Shown here: positions 22,232 to 33,739 of the stretch, in pieces
Layout of the letters: the number at the start of each line of letters is the position of its first letter
Numbering within the stretch: position 1 is the first letter of the stretch
Source of the DNA: Euryodendron excelsum
Taxonomy: Eukaryota > Streptophyta > Magnoliopsida > Ericales > Pentaphylacaceae
Assembly: GCA_033060915.1 (NCBI GenBank)
Contig: CM065392.1
Location: forward strand, 15,421,501-15,485,500
DNA length: 64,000 bases
Direction: 5' to 3'
The notes under the pieces: model-generated
What the model saw: only the letters and a program-made list of their open reading frames with translations
Databases searched by the model: none
What the model was told of the DNA's origin: nothing
Position numbers and translations under genes: made by a program

Positions 22232-23894
22232 TGTAAGCACCCCATTTTTGCCCGCTTAGCAATCTCCGGTCTATTCGGACTCATATTTAAACTGACACAG
22301 ACACATTCAAGTCCAAATCAATTTTCTAAATTCAATCCAATCAATCAATTGCTTCGCAGACCTACCGGGCCCACCAAAGGCAAAATAACTAAAATGCCTT
22401 TGTGGCATTGCTCAGTCCTATTCCAGTTGGCACATCTTCCTAGAGACGATAAGTCCCATTTAATCTCAAATCCAAGTTCAAATTCAATTCCAATCTAGAT
22501 CAATTCAGCACGCCTTTCGAGAAAGTTGATCCCTCAGGAGGTAAGTCCATCCAGTCCGACATATTTTTTGAGAAAGCTCTTTAGAACGGTAAGTTCTTTC
22601 AAACCTGTCAACTGTGTCGGAACCTAAGCCCCGAGATGGTAGAACGGTTCACCTTTGATGCCTACTAGCCCGCCAATGAAGAATGTCCATTATTCGGCAC
22701 ATCTTTCGAGAAAGTTAATTTCTCAGACGATAACTCCACCTAGCAGCTTCCTGAGATCAAGCAATCTTCGGAATAATGCGCACCGTTAGAGTGGCGGAAG
22801 CACTTACAAATATCGCAACTGTCAGAGTGGCGGAAACACTTACACACAGATCGACATCGGGAATTGCCAACAAACCCCCTCTGTCACGGGACTTAACTCG
22901 TCTCTTGGTCGTGGCACGTTTATCAAAGGACAAAATACCTTTGGAAACCAACTCATCACACACCGTCAGAGTGGCGGAAATACTCAAAACCTGAGTCAAC
23001 AACAGTGTTTGCTAGCCCACTCCGGTGCAAAATGACCAATCTGCCAATTGGGCCTTGTTCGGCACACTTCTTGAAAAAGTACCTAAGTCCTCAGAGTGGT
23101 AAATCCACCTTTCCAAGATCGTCCCAAAGATGATATGGCGTGTTCAAGTGCCTTCCAGTCGGTTTCGAACCAATTCCGAAACCTTTCGATCAAAATGATC
23201 ATTTTTCTCCTAAGCACCTGATCGCCTTCGGGAACCGCACCAGCTCTGGGTATCAAACTGATAACCTCTCAATGATGCTTTTAATAGTATTCTCAATCTT
23301 CTAGCACCTTTTCGAACCATTCCGAGTTCATTCTGGCAAACCTGATGTAAAATGGCTGTTTTGCCTTAGTGGGTCGGTCGCTTTTTAACCACATCGGCTT
23401 TGGGTATCAAACTGAAAACTCTTTGGAACACTCTCAATAGTTTTTCTAAACTTTCAAGTCCTCTCATGGGATGTTTCAAATCCATTCCGGTGGTTTTTTG
23501 GCCTAATTGACCGCTTTGCCACTAGAAGATTGGTCAACCATCCCGATATTATTTCTCAAGCCCGTTACCCCCGAGACACTATTTCAAGGGTTTTTACCCA
23601 TTTTTAGCCTTCCAAATCATTCCCAGCCTCCCAAAACACTCCCAGACCTTTCAGAGTCACTCATAGTGAAGCCAAGTCAAAAATTACATGTTAATCACTA
23701 GTAGAGGCGCCCAAATCTTTTGCCTTGCATATCATGGGTTGAAAGATACTTTTCTTGCTGCCCTAAGAACTTTCCTAAGTGGTTGGCGCCACTGAAGCCA
23801 AACATTGGCCTGGCGCCGCTTCTAGTGGCGCGAGTGGCACCAGCAGGAATTTTGCCCTAACGCCATTGCAGTAGGCACTAGGCTATTTTTGTGT

Positions 23895-23906
23895 CTATAA
23901 ATACAG
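23895..23906 (+). promoter_or_regulatory. TATA box of the LARD 3' LTR
   Basis: CTATAAATACAG lies immediately downstream of the GGCGCC palindrome array (23785-23885) and about 1.66 kb into the LTR. Orientation agrees with the primer site and polypurine tract. Confidence 0.7.
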
Positions 23907-24879
23907 AATCTCCCCCCCACATGAAAAAGGACTGCAAACTCAGTTCAAAAAGTCTGTTTTTCAAAATACAGAGCTCGAAGTCTCTCCAAACCCTAGACCT
24001 CTTTAGTTTCCTCAAACCTAACCTCCATACACTAAAACCCTAACATCCATACACTCTATACACTTAAACGCAAGCCTCCAAAGCCTCCATTGAAGACTTA
24101 AAGTGCTGCAACTTGAAAACTCTGAAAGATCAAGCGAAGCAAAGCAAAGCAAACAAAGCAAGAAGAATCCGAGATTGGTTTTCTCTTTATGTTTATGTAC
24201 TTCTGTGATATCCCGAACCTCTATTTATTTCTATTAATGAGAATTTCTAGTATATATAATGTTTGATGTTAATTATTTCTCCTTTTGGGTCAAAATGACC
24301 AATGAGAGCCTATGGTGTAATTTAAACCTATGGGTGAGACACATGGGATTATTCCCATGTGTATCACCTTTTATACACATAAGTGCACACAACTCACAGA
24401 TGTTCAGCCGATTGAGAAGGAAGAGAGGGAGAAGAGGAGAAGAGAAAGAGGAGGAAGAAGCTTGAAGAAGAGCTTGAAGTAATAGAAGACTTAACCAAAC
24501 TTAAAGAAAGAAAAGGTTCCATTTTTCTCCTCCAATTGTATATGTGTATGTATATATATATCTTTGTGGGTTATGTTGTTGGGTTGTTGTGGGTGACTCT
24601 TTTGAGTCCCAAATTAGCTAAGTTTAGAGTGTTGAAAGCCCCATTGAAAGATTTGAGGGTTTGGGATATGAAATCTCCAACTTATGCAAGTTAGGGTTTG
24701 GGTTCCTAAAACCCTAGTTCCCTTCAATTTTCTTGTTTAAAGTGTTTGATTTTATGTTATTATGGTCTTCTTGAGTCAATCTTTGGACCCTAGAAGCATT
24801 GGAAGAGTTTGTGAGAGTTTTGATGGAGTTCGGTTTTGATTTGAGTGAGGTCGGGTTAAAATCTGAGTATTTAACTTTG

Positions 24880-25235
24880 GAGTGGACTCCTTAGTTTTTG
24901 GAGGCGACTCATTGTCTTAGTGAACTCCCAGACTTATTCATTTAGCTTTGGAGTGGACTCCTTGATTTTTGGAGGTGACTCCTTGTCCCAGTGAACTTTT
25001 AGATTTATTCATTTAGCTTGGGAGGTGACTCTTTATTTTTGGAGCCGACACTTTTGTCCCAGTGAACTCCCAGATTTGTTTCTTCAACTCAGGAGGCGAC
25101 TCTTTAGTCTCCGGAGGTGACACCTTTGCCCAGAGAACTCCCAGATTCGTTTTTTCAGCTCAGGATGCGACTCATTTGTTTCTAGAGCCGACACCTTCGT
25201 CCAACCCCCAGTTTCACTCTTTAGCTGAGACACTG
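24880..25235 (+). repeat. About 70-bp minisatellite, five units
   Basis: Units begin near 24880, 24951, 25022, 25093 and 25164. Each has two GGAG(N)GACTC-type motifs separated by TTTTTGG-like sequence, followed by 'GTGAACTCCCAGATTT'. The 83-aa ORF at 25062 is a translation of this repeat. Confidence 0.8.
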
Positions 25236-26058
25236 TTTCGTAAAATGGGCATAACTTCCTCTAGAAAACTTGGATTGATGCACCGTTTGAATCATTGGAT
25301 ATTAGACTCATAGATCTTTGTATCCATATAAATTTTGTACTCTAATTCCTTGTGGTTTGTGAGATATGGAATTTTGAAGTTGACCCAAAATTCTGCCAGT
25401 AATATTCTTCTTCCAAAATTTTAGCCTATTTTCTATGGGACATAACTTTTTCATTCGAAATGCGTTTTTAGCCCATGACCTATCAAATTAAAGCCCTTCA
25501 AGTCTATTTTCAAATGGAACTAACCTAGAGTGTGAAATCTTCCTTGAGGGGTGGTTGGGACGTGATAAAGGAGTCGATGTACCGACTTTCATGTTCAAAC
25601 CTCAACCTTATGTTCTTGTTTTGCGTTGTTGCTTTGCTTTGGAGTCTTTTATTAATATTTCCATACTTCTATGTGCATTTTGTGTAGGAACACCTTGTCT
25701 ACCACACATTCTATTGGAGAGAGGTGAGTAACAATATGCCATGAGTAAATTCTACTACTTTCCAACCGTTTTAAGTTTAAACATTACCATACAATGTTTT
25801 ACATATATTTCAATGCATCAATGTGATATTCAATTATAGATGTCATACTTTTAAAGGCATGCAAGTTATATTGTGTTATGAATTGAAACTTATGGACTAA
25901 AATACTTATAAGAAAGAAATACAAGACATTTTTCAATGTATGGTGCCAACTCGAGGTCTTTCGTAGCAAGACCTTAAACTAGCAACGATAGTCTTACGAT
26001 AGGGGATGTGAAATAAACTATCGCCATGTTCGGGAGACGTAACAATTATCCCGAGCAC

Positions 26059-26069
26059 AAAAAAAAAAC

Positions 26070-26102
<33 letters not shown>
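26059..26102 (+). repeat. Poly-A tract in the solo LTR
   Basis: About 40 nearly uninterrupted A residues within the solo LTR; probably a slippage-prone homopolymer, with no sign of a retroposed gene next to it. Confidence 0.9.
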
Positions 26103-26104
<2 letters not shown>

Positions 26105-29100
26105 AACACAAAACAAAATTTTATGATACCATTTTTTGAAGCAATATGTTAATGATTATTTTATTTTATCCGAGCAAAGATATGTCGCATCTCTCTTTTA
26201 TGATACCATGTTTTGAAGCAATAGAATGCTGCAATATGATGTTTATGTTATCTATGATTTCAAACCTATGCTTACACATTTCAAGTTCATGCTTTAAATA
26301 CATAAATGTTTATTTATTGTTTTATACATTAGACATAACTGCTAGTCCATGGTATTTTCATGCTCATGCATCATTGTTATTCACTAAGCATTAGCTTACG
26401 TTTTCTCAAATGATTTTCAGGTAGCCAATCCGGGAGGCCCTAGAGCGAGGCCATATGTGGATTTGAGTTATGACCCACGGGCCTATGTTTTGTATAATGT
26501 TTGAGGGTTGGACCTAATGTTTTGTAATGACATATATATTGTTATAGCTTTTGTGGACCTTCATTAGGTCCTTATGTATATTATGTTTTGGATTAGGCAC
26601 AACTCTACCATGTATGACACGAATTATGTTTTCAAGTTATCAAAAGTTTTATTTTCGGCAATTATGCATCATTCTAAATGATTATGCACAGGTGATCAAC
26701 CAATCTATGTAATGCGGCCTTGGGTAGCCTTGCTACTGGCCGGTTATGTACCCTAAATCTGTATAAGCCGGATTATGGGGCGTGACAACTTCCCCCATCT
26801 CTCTTCTCCCTCCTAAACCACTTGGGTTCTCTTCTATTTTAATCTCACATCTTCTACCTCTCTTTCTTGCATGCTTAAAACAAGAGACTCCCTGATTTAT
26901 GCGTAAGAAGGACTATTGAAAGTCACCGTGTCGAGGGCTTTCTTTTAGTTCAACCTTAGACCATGTGGATTCAACCCTCTTGATTATGTGGTGAAGTCTA
27001 ACCTTATATGTTCACCCTATTTGCATTGGGCAAATCATACATCCATTCAAAATTGTTTTCAAAACTTGCATCAAAGCTCTCTTTCAAAATTTGCATTCAA
27101 AATTTTGTTTTCAAAATCACAATCTTGAAGTGATTCTAGTCATTCTATAGTTAAGGTTATTTTAAGAGAGTGTTATATTTATTGTGACTATCAATGTCCA
27201 TATTTTGAGTGTAAATCCTAAATTGTTTTTATCAAAAATCACAATCTTAAGATAATTCTAACCATTCCATGGTTAGGATTTTTTTAGAAAAGTGTGATAT
27301 TGAAAGTGATCATTATGGTCTATATTTCAAATCCATGTTGTTTTCAAAATCACCAACTCAGAATAGTACTAATCTTTTCATGGTTAGAGTTGTTTTAGGA
27401 AAGTGAGACATTTAAAAGATTTCGAAAGTCCATATTCAAACTCCTTTCCAAAATTGTTTTTCAAACTCCTTTCCAAAAACTCTCCTCAAAAATCTACTTT
27501 CTAAAAACTCTTTTTAAACTTCCTTCCAAAAACTCTCTTTCTAAAAACTCCCTTCAAAATCTCTTTCTTAAAAACTTCTTTCAAAGATCTCCTTCCAAAA
27601 ACTCTTTTCCTTGGAGTCCAAGTCAAGCCCTAGGTTGCATGATTAGGAAACCCTAGTTCTCTTTCCTAAAACATGACTTCCTTTTTTGCCTCAAATCATA
27701 GGTTTTCAAAAACTATCTTCTACATCCAATATTAGATTTTCAAAATCTCTTTTTCTATACCAAATCACAGTTTTTTAAATTCAAGATTTCTAAAATTTAA
27801 CATTTTCAATTCCATATTAAATCAAAATTTTCAATTTGGGAAACTAAATTAAATCCTTCAATTTTAGAAACCAAATCAAATCATCTATTTTTGGAAATAA
27901 AATCTACTCTTCTATCTTAGAAAATAGGAATCAAATCTTTCTCAAATTCAAACATTTCCTAATTCCAATCTTCCTTAATTTCAAACCTTTACAAATTTTA
28001 ACTTTCTAAATCTCAACTCTTTAAATCTTTCTAAATTCTAGATCTTTAAAAAGTTCAAATCTTTCTAAATTCAAAACTTTCCTAATTCAAAAACTTTCCT
28101 AAAATAAAACTTTCCTAATTCGAAAACTTTTCTAATTTGGCACTTTCCTAAAACGGAACTTTCCTATTTTGAGACTTTCCTAAATTCAAAATTTTCCGAA
28201 ATTCAATCTTTCCTAAACCTTAAACTTTCTAAATTCTTTCAAGTTAAATATTCAAGTCAAGTATTTTCAAGTCAAGTATTTCTAAATCAAATCAAATCTC
28301 TTTCCAAATCTTTCTTAAATCTACCTTTCCTAATTCGAACATTTCCTAAATCCAACTTTCTAGAGTTAAACTTTTCAAGTCTAGATCAAACATTCTTATT
28401 TCAAGTCCATGCTCTAATCTTAGGTTGCCTAAACCCTACTAACCCTAAAGTTAGGAAGTTTCAACTCCTTTCTAAAGCTTTTTTTCTAAACCAAGATGGC
28501 TTTCTAACTTCAATCTAAGTCAAAATGTTTTCAAAACCCAACTCCTTCTTTCCTAAATCAAGTCCAAGTTCTCTTTTGAAGTTCAAACCCTTTTTCAAGT
28601 CCAATTCTAAGTCTAGGTTCAATTTCAAATCAAAACTCGATTTCAAATCTTTTATTCCAAGTTTAAATCAAGTCTTTTCAAGTCAAACTTTTCAAAAACT
28701 TTAAAGTGTTTATTTTCAATCGGACTCTTGTCCGAACTACAACTGACCTAATTCCCAACAAAGGGATGTGTAGGCAACTCTCATGGGTGCAATCGTAACC
28801 TTTTTCAAATTTTCATTTTCATAACCGTTTTTAAATCTCCAATTCCACAATTTATTTCAAATTTTCAATTTCTAAAACCTTCTTTCAAATTTCAAGTCTC
28901 CTTTTCAAATCTATTTTCAAGATCAAATCTTTCTTTTAAATCTACTTTCCAAATCAAATATTTTTCTTTCATTTGTATATCATGCATCATATAGTTCTTT
29001 TCTAAGGCGGATAATATTGAACATTTGTTAATCAAGGACTCTAATAAGTGAACCTATCGTGAGCAGATATGTAGGTATGCCAAGGGCAGCGTAGGGTAAT

Positions 29101-29490
29101 GTCTTAGTGTGTTTTCCCTACACGTAACCAACCTACGAACCTAGATCATTATTTTCAAATATTAAAATGGAGTTATTTTCAAAAAGGGCTTACATTTTCC
29201 CAAAGGTTGCCAAACAACTTGTTCTCTTAAATCTTGAGGAAGTTTTCAAAATATTTTCAAAAACCCTAAGTATAATCTTCGGATTGTGCTTAGTTTTAGG
29301 TGACCTAACTCACCTTAATCAAGTTAGGTGGCGATTCCAAAATCTTTTTCAAAAACCCTTAATCAAATCAATTTCCAATTGAAACCTAGTCGCACTCGTT
29401 TTTCTAAGAGGATGAGTTATAACGAGAGAGTACCGTGTTTTTTCCACTTATGCGTATTTTTCCTCGAGTGCAAAAAATTGAGGCATGACA

Positions 29491-29697
29491 CCTTCCTCTT
29501 AGCAGCATATGATTCATACATATGCATGAAAATGGTCAAGCATGAAACATAGCATTACTACACGTAATACACCTTAGCACGTCATTATACACATAGCTTA
29601 CATATACATACACATGGCACATTTTCAAGTCAAACCTAGAATTCCATTTAGACATCACTCAATCTTACGATATCAACCTATAGCTCTGATACCACAC
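29491..29697 (-). mobile_element. 5' leader of element G
   Basis: About 200 non-coding bases between G's primer site and the LARD insertion. They begin with the second TSD copy CCTTC; joining to 9586 restores a continuous G internal region. Confidence 0.7.
29683..29694 (-). promoter_or_regulatory. Primer binding site of element G (tRNA-iMet)
   Basis: The reverse complement is TGGTATCAGAGC, the exact initiator-Met tRNA site used by many plant Ty3/gypsy and copia elements, three bases from the LTR end at 29698. Confidence 0.9.
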
Positions 29698-30132
29698 TGT
29701 TACGCTCCGAAACCCAGCCTATGCAGATTTAGGGTACATGATCGGCCAGTAGCTCAGCTACTCTAGGCCGCATTACATAAACCTGTTGAACACTTGTGCA
29801 TTTATAATTTAAAAGATACATAATTACGGAAATAAAATTTTATAAACGTAAAACAAAACGTGCGTCATACATAGCAGAGCCGTGTTTGATCCCAAAAACA
29901 AAATATACAATAAGATGGGTCCATCGAAGGCCACCACAGTTATAACGTTATAATTTTACAAAACATTAGGGTCCAACCCCTATACGCATTACATATCATA
30001 AGGCTCGTAGGCCGCAGTCCAAATATCTTCGCAATGGGCTTCCCTCTAAGGCCTCCTAGTTTGGTAACCTGAAAACATTTCAGAAAACGTAAGCTAATGC
30101 TTAGTGAATAACAATAATGCATAAGCATAAAA

Positions 30133-32052
30133 TGTTGACTCAAGGTTGATTCCCATGTTGATTTTGATGATAACTAAACCTTGTGTTATTTTACTAATGC
30201 ATTTTCTTAGTGTGCAGATTAATAAAAGTTTATAATTTAGACTTAAAATTCAACCTTAAGTCTAATATATGTTAAAGTGAATGCACAACAAACTCAGGAT
30301 CAAGCAATGGACACTAAGAGTTATGAAATGAACCAAACATAGCATTAATGCCTATTTCTAATTTGAATAAATGATTTGCATTCGAAGAGATTGAAGGTGT
30401 TCAAATAAAGTTTTCATCAAGTATGCATAGACTCAATGAAGTTAACTTGCACTCAAAAAGACTGGAGACTTCATCAGAGTGTGCAAAGAACAGTTAAAGA
30501 TGATTTGATTGTGAAGAAATTAAATCAGTTCAAAAGAAGACTTCATTAAGTGTGCAAAGATCAAATTCAAGATAATTTGATGGAGGATGCTTGAGAAGAG
30601 AATTCATCTTGTTTGCATGATCTCTACATGGAATCCAAGTAAAAAATTCTTCTGAGATATAAAGAATCAATAAAGACAATATATATGAAAAGACTTCATC
30701 AAGCTTATAAAAGTCTCCTTGAATGATCCCAAAGAAGGAAGAAGAATTACTAGCAAACAAAAGAGATTGGCAAGGAAGCAGGTTGAAGCTCTACATAAAA
30801 GAGAAAGCTCTACAATGAAAGAGAAAGCTTGGCAATAAAAGAGGAAGCTTAACAACAAAGAAGAAGAGATCAACATTGATAAGATGAAGCCTTGACAGTT
30901 TGGAAGTCAAGAAAAGATGAATATCAAATGTTTGATTCAATCCAAATTGAATAGAAGACAACTTTGATGAGTTGAAGAAATTGATTGATCCTAATACCCT
31001 AAAGAGAAGACTCCTTGAAGATCTTATAATAATGTTAACGATGAACTTGATCATTGGAAGATAGAATGAAGACTTCTGGGCAATAAGTTGACTCATGGAA
31101 ATGAAGAGTCGCCTCATGAAGACAGAAACAAAAATTTAAAGACCAAAGGATCAATGAGACGACCTTTGAATATAAATAATCTACTCATGAAGACAGAAGC
31201 AAGATTTCTGTACAAAAAGTCGTCCCATGAATATGAAGAGTCGACTCATAAAGACAAAAGTGAAATAACTTGAAGACAGAATAATCAACGAGTCGACTCA
31301 TGAAAATGAAGAGTCGACTCTTGGAGACAGTAGACAACGTCTGAAAAATGCAAACCAGATGAGTTGACACATTAAGCCTAGTGTCGACCCCTAGAAAATA
31401 ACGGCTAGTTTTTCTAACGTTATAACAAACTAGACTTGTATTAAATGATCCCCAACAACCTCAAACAGACGAAATTAATACAGGGGTTTATATACGAGCT
31501 TCCAACTACATTTATAGGAAGAGAGATATAAAAAACAAACATCCACTGACTGATCAAACTAAAAAATTCTGAATATTCTCTTTATCTTTATTGTAAAAAA
31601 CTCTTGATAGAGAGTTTGTAAAATCATTTGTATATCTTTATACACCTGTAAGTGAGAGTTTCAGAGTTCTTTTGTAAAGAAAAACTCTTGTAAGTTTGAG
31701 TGGATCTTGGACAAAACCACTTGGTGGCTGAAAAACTTGGAAAGAAGTTCTTGTGTATATAGTGAGTTGAGCACTTGGTCAATCAGCATCCATTTGTAAT
31801 TGGAGATTACATAATGGAGGAAGACTTCAAGGGGATCTTGGGGCGGGGACGTAGACCACGGATTGTGGTTGAACCTCGGTAACTCTTTGTGTTCTTTCTA
31901 TTGCTCTATTTTCTATTCCTCCTTTGATTACATTGTTTTATATATAGATTGATCACTGTTACATTGATTAGATTAATTTTAATTAATCTTAATTGCCATT
32001 AATCTTCAAAAAACCCAATTCACCCCCTCTTGGGTTGCCTTTTGAGCCAACA
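30133..32052 (+). mobile_element. 5' LTR of the SIRE-type element (1.92 kb)
   Basis: TGTTGACTCAAGG...TTTTGAGCCAACA, with TG...CA termini. It contains a GAGTCGACTC palindrome cluster at 31080-31390 and a purine-rich GAAGA stretch before it. ORFs in this LTR (up to 108 aa) have no domains. Confidence 0.9.
31080..31390. repeat. GAGTCGACTC palindrome cluster in the 5' LTR
   Basis: GAGTCGACTC and near variants (GAGTCGcCTC, gAGTtGACTC, AGTGTCGACcC), each followed or preceded by 'atgaa(a/t)atgaa', recur about nine times at 30-60 base spacing. The 3' LTR has the matching cluster at 40370-40675, and further copies lie at 37040-37150 between pol and the env-like gene. Confidence 0.75.
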
Positions 32053-32054
32053 AT

Positions 32055-32066
32055 TGGTATCAGAGC
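32055..32066 (+). promoter_or_regulatory. Primer binding site of the SIRE-type element (tRNA-iMet)
   Basis: TGGTATCAGAGC, an exact match to the initiator-Met site, starting three bases after the LTR end. Confidence 0.95.
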
Positions 32067-32107
32067 TTGTGTTCCTGATTTAGGCTTAACATCCTAAGAA
32101 TAGATCC

Positions 32108-33721
32108 ATGGCAACCAATTTTGGAAGCACTCTTGGTGAGGGTCAATCCACAAATAGACCACTTATATTCAATGGCACAAATTATAATTATTAGAAAAAT
32201 AGAATGAGAATCTACATTCAATCAGTAGATTATGAATTATGGAGACTTATTATAAATGGTCCCAAAATTCCTACAACTAGAGTAGATAGAACAGAAATCC
32301 CTAAACCTGAATCTGAATGGGATGAAGATGATATGAAAATATTGCAATCTAATGCTAAAACTATGAATATTCTATATTGTGCACTTGATCCCAATGAATT
32401 TAATCGCATTTCTACGTGTGAATCAACTAAAGAAATATGGGATAGACTAGAGGTTACACATGAAGATACCAATCACGTAAAGGAATCTAAAATCAATACT
32501 TTGGTACATAGTTATGAATTGTTTAAAATGAAACCTGATGAGTCTATCACCGAAATGTTCATAAGGTTCACCGATATTATTAATAGTTTAAAATCTCTTA
32601 GAAAGGTGTATTCTAATAATGAGCAGGTGAGGAAGATTCTAAAGTCTTTGCCAAAAGCTTGGGAAGCTAAAGTCACAACTATCCAAGAAGCAAAAGACCT
32701 CAACACTCTGCCTCTTGAAGAACTCTTGGGCTCTCTAATGAATCATAAGCTCACTCAAAAGTAACATGCCCAAGCGGATGAAGAAAAGAAGAAAAGGGTA
32801 GTTGCATTCAAATCCACTAGTCAAGATGATGAATCAGCAAGTGATGAGAATGAAGATGAAATTGCTCTCATCACTCAAAAATTCAGAAGATTCATGGAGA
32901 AGAGATGGAAAGGTGGAAAGAAGCATGAACCTGAAGGAGAACCTAATAAAGAATCCAGCATTACATGCTGTGAAAGTAAGAAACCTCGCCATATAAAGGC
33001 AGAATGTCCTCTGCTCAAAAAGAGAGGAAAGAAATATCAAGGGAAGAAGGCCATGGCAGCCACGATATGGAGTGATAATAAAGAATCAAGCTCCGAAGGA
33101 GAAGCCAAACCACAAGAAGTGGCTAACCTCTGTCTCATGGCTCATGAGGATGACAGTGAGGTATCAGATTCTTCTCGATTTACTTTTAATGAATTACAAG
33201 ATGCATTTGATGATCTACTTTGTGAATTCAGAAAAATGGAAATAAAAAATAGACTTCTTAAAAAGATGGTTTCTACTCTTACCGATAAAAATGAAAATTT
33301 ACAAAAAGAAAATGAAGTTTTGAAAAATGAAATTTGTGCCTTGAAGGATAAGATTAAGAAAAACTCTTTTCAAAAAGATTCTTCAAAAGAAAACCAAATT
33401 TTACTTGATGAGGTTAAAGACTTGGAAACAACTCTTTTTAGATGTGTAAATGGAAAAGAAAAACTGGATGCAATTTTAGGAAAACAAAAATGTTCACTAA
33501 ACAAAGCCGGTCTTGGCCTTGATCCTTTTAAAAGAAAGAAATTTTCAAAAGACAGATTTAGTGCTTCAACTGGAAAACCAGAAGTCTCATGTTTTTATTG
33601 TCATAAAAAAGGACATGTTGCTAATAGATGCTATGCGTTACAAAAATCAAATGTTCCTAGCAATGCATGGGTCCCTAGAAGACTATTGAGGACTAACCCC
33701 CAAGGACCCAAGATGGTTTGA
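32108..33721 (+). pseudogene. gag: Copia gag polyprotein (broken)
   Basis: The frame from ATG at 32108 (MATNFGSTLGEGQS...) runs to TGA at 33719-33721 with two internal stops, TAG at 32192-32194 and TAA near 32762. The UBN2-type copia gag core lies at 32204-32764 ('WDRLEVTHEDTNHVK', 'LPKAWEAKVTTIQEA'). A decayed first zinc knuckle ('CCESKKPRHIKAEC') lies near 32970-33010 and an intact second one (CX2CX4HX4C, 'CFYCHKKGHVANRC') near 33590-33630. The long charged segment between them is predicted coiled coil. Gag would package the RNA in virus-like particles. Pol continues in the same frame after the stop, as in SIRE elements. Confidence 0.85.
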
Positions 33722-33739
33722 ATACCTAAGTTCAGCTAA

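Larger units (their letters stand above)
24204..26787 (+). mobile_element. Solo LTR of the G family (2.58 kb) with perfect TSD
   Basis: Begins TGTGATATCC and ends GGGGCGTGACA, and is flanked by ACTTC at 24199-24203 and 26788-26792. It is homologous, in opposite orientation, to G's 5' LTR: 25430-25550 matches 43000-43110, and 26690-26787 matches 29698-29800. With no internal region between two LTRs it is a product of LTR-LTR recombination. It is shorter than G's LTR (3.23 kb) because it lacks most of the 41330-42560 repeat block. Confidence 0.9.
9587..29490 (+). mobile_element. Complete LARD-like non-autonomous LTR element, 19.9 kb with nested insertions
   Basis: The two LTRs (9587-13633 and 22232-29490) are in direct orientation. 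A tRNA-Arg-type primer site follows the first, a polypurine tract precedes the second, and a CCTTC TSD flanks the whole. The roughly 8.6-kb internal region has no gag or pol; its longest ORF (138 aa) is a repeat artefact. This matches the definition of large retrotransposon derivatives (LARDs): long LTRs, long non-coding interior, dependence on proteins from a relative. The primer site suggests an Ogre/TAT Ty3/gypsy partner. Insertions at 13937-15076 and 24204-26787 inflate its length. Confidence 0.8.
22232..29490 (+). mobile_element. 3' LTR of the complete LARD element, split by a solo LTR
   Basis: It begins TGTAAGCACCCC and ends GAGGCATGACA. The two halves (22232-24203 and 26793-29490) join to about 4.67 kb matching the other LTRs. 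Around the break the left half reads '...tttatgtacttc' and the right half 'acttcccccatctc', matching the continuous sequence in copy C near 53930 (reverse complement). It carries the best preserved TATA box of the family, at 23895-23906. Confidence 0.8.

Noticed and set aside
24404..24475. Small gene with a Glu/Arg-rich tail (68-aa ORF 24259-24465)
   Set aside because: It lies in the solo LTR, the tail is a GAGGAGAA purine tract, and there is no conservation in the sister LTR.
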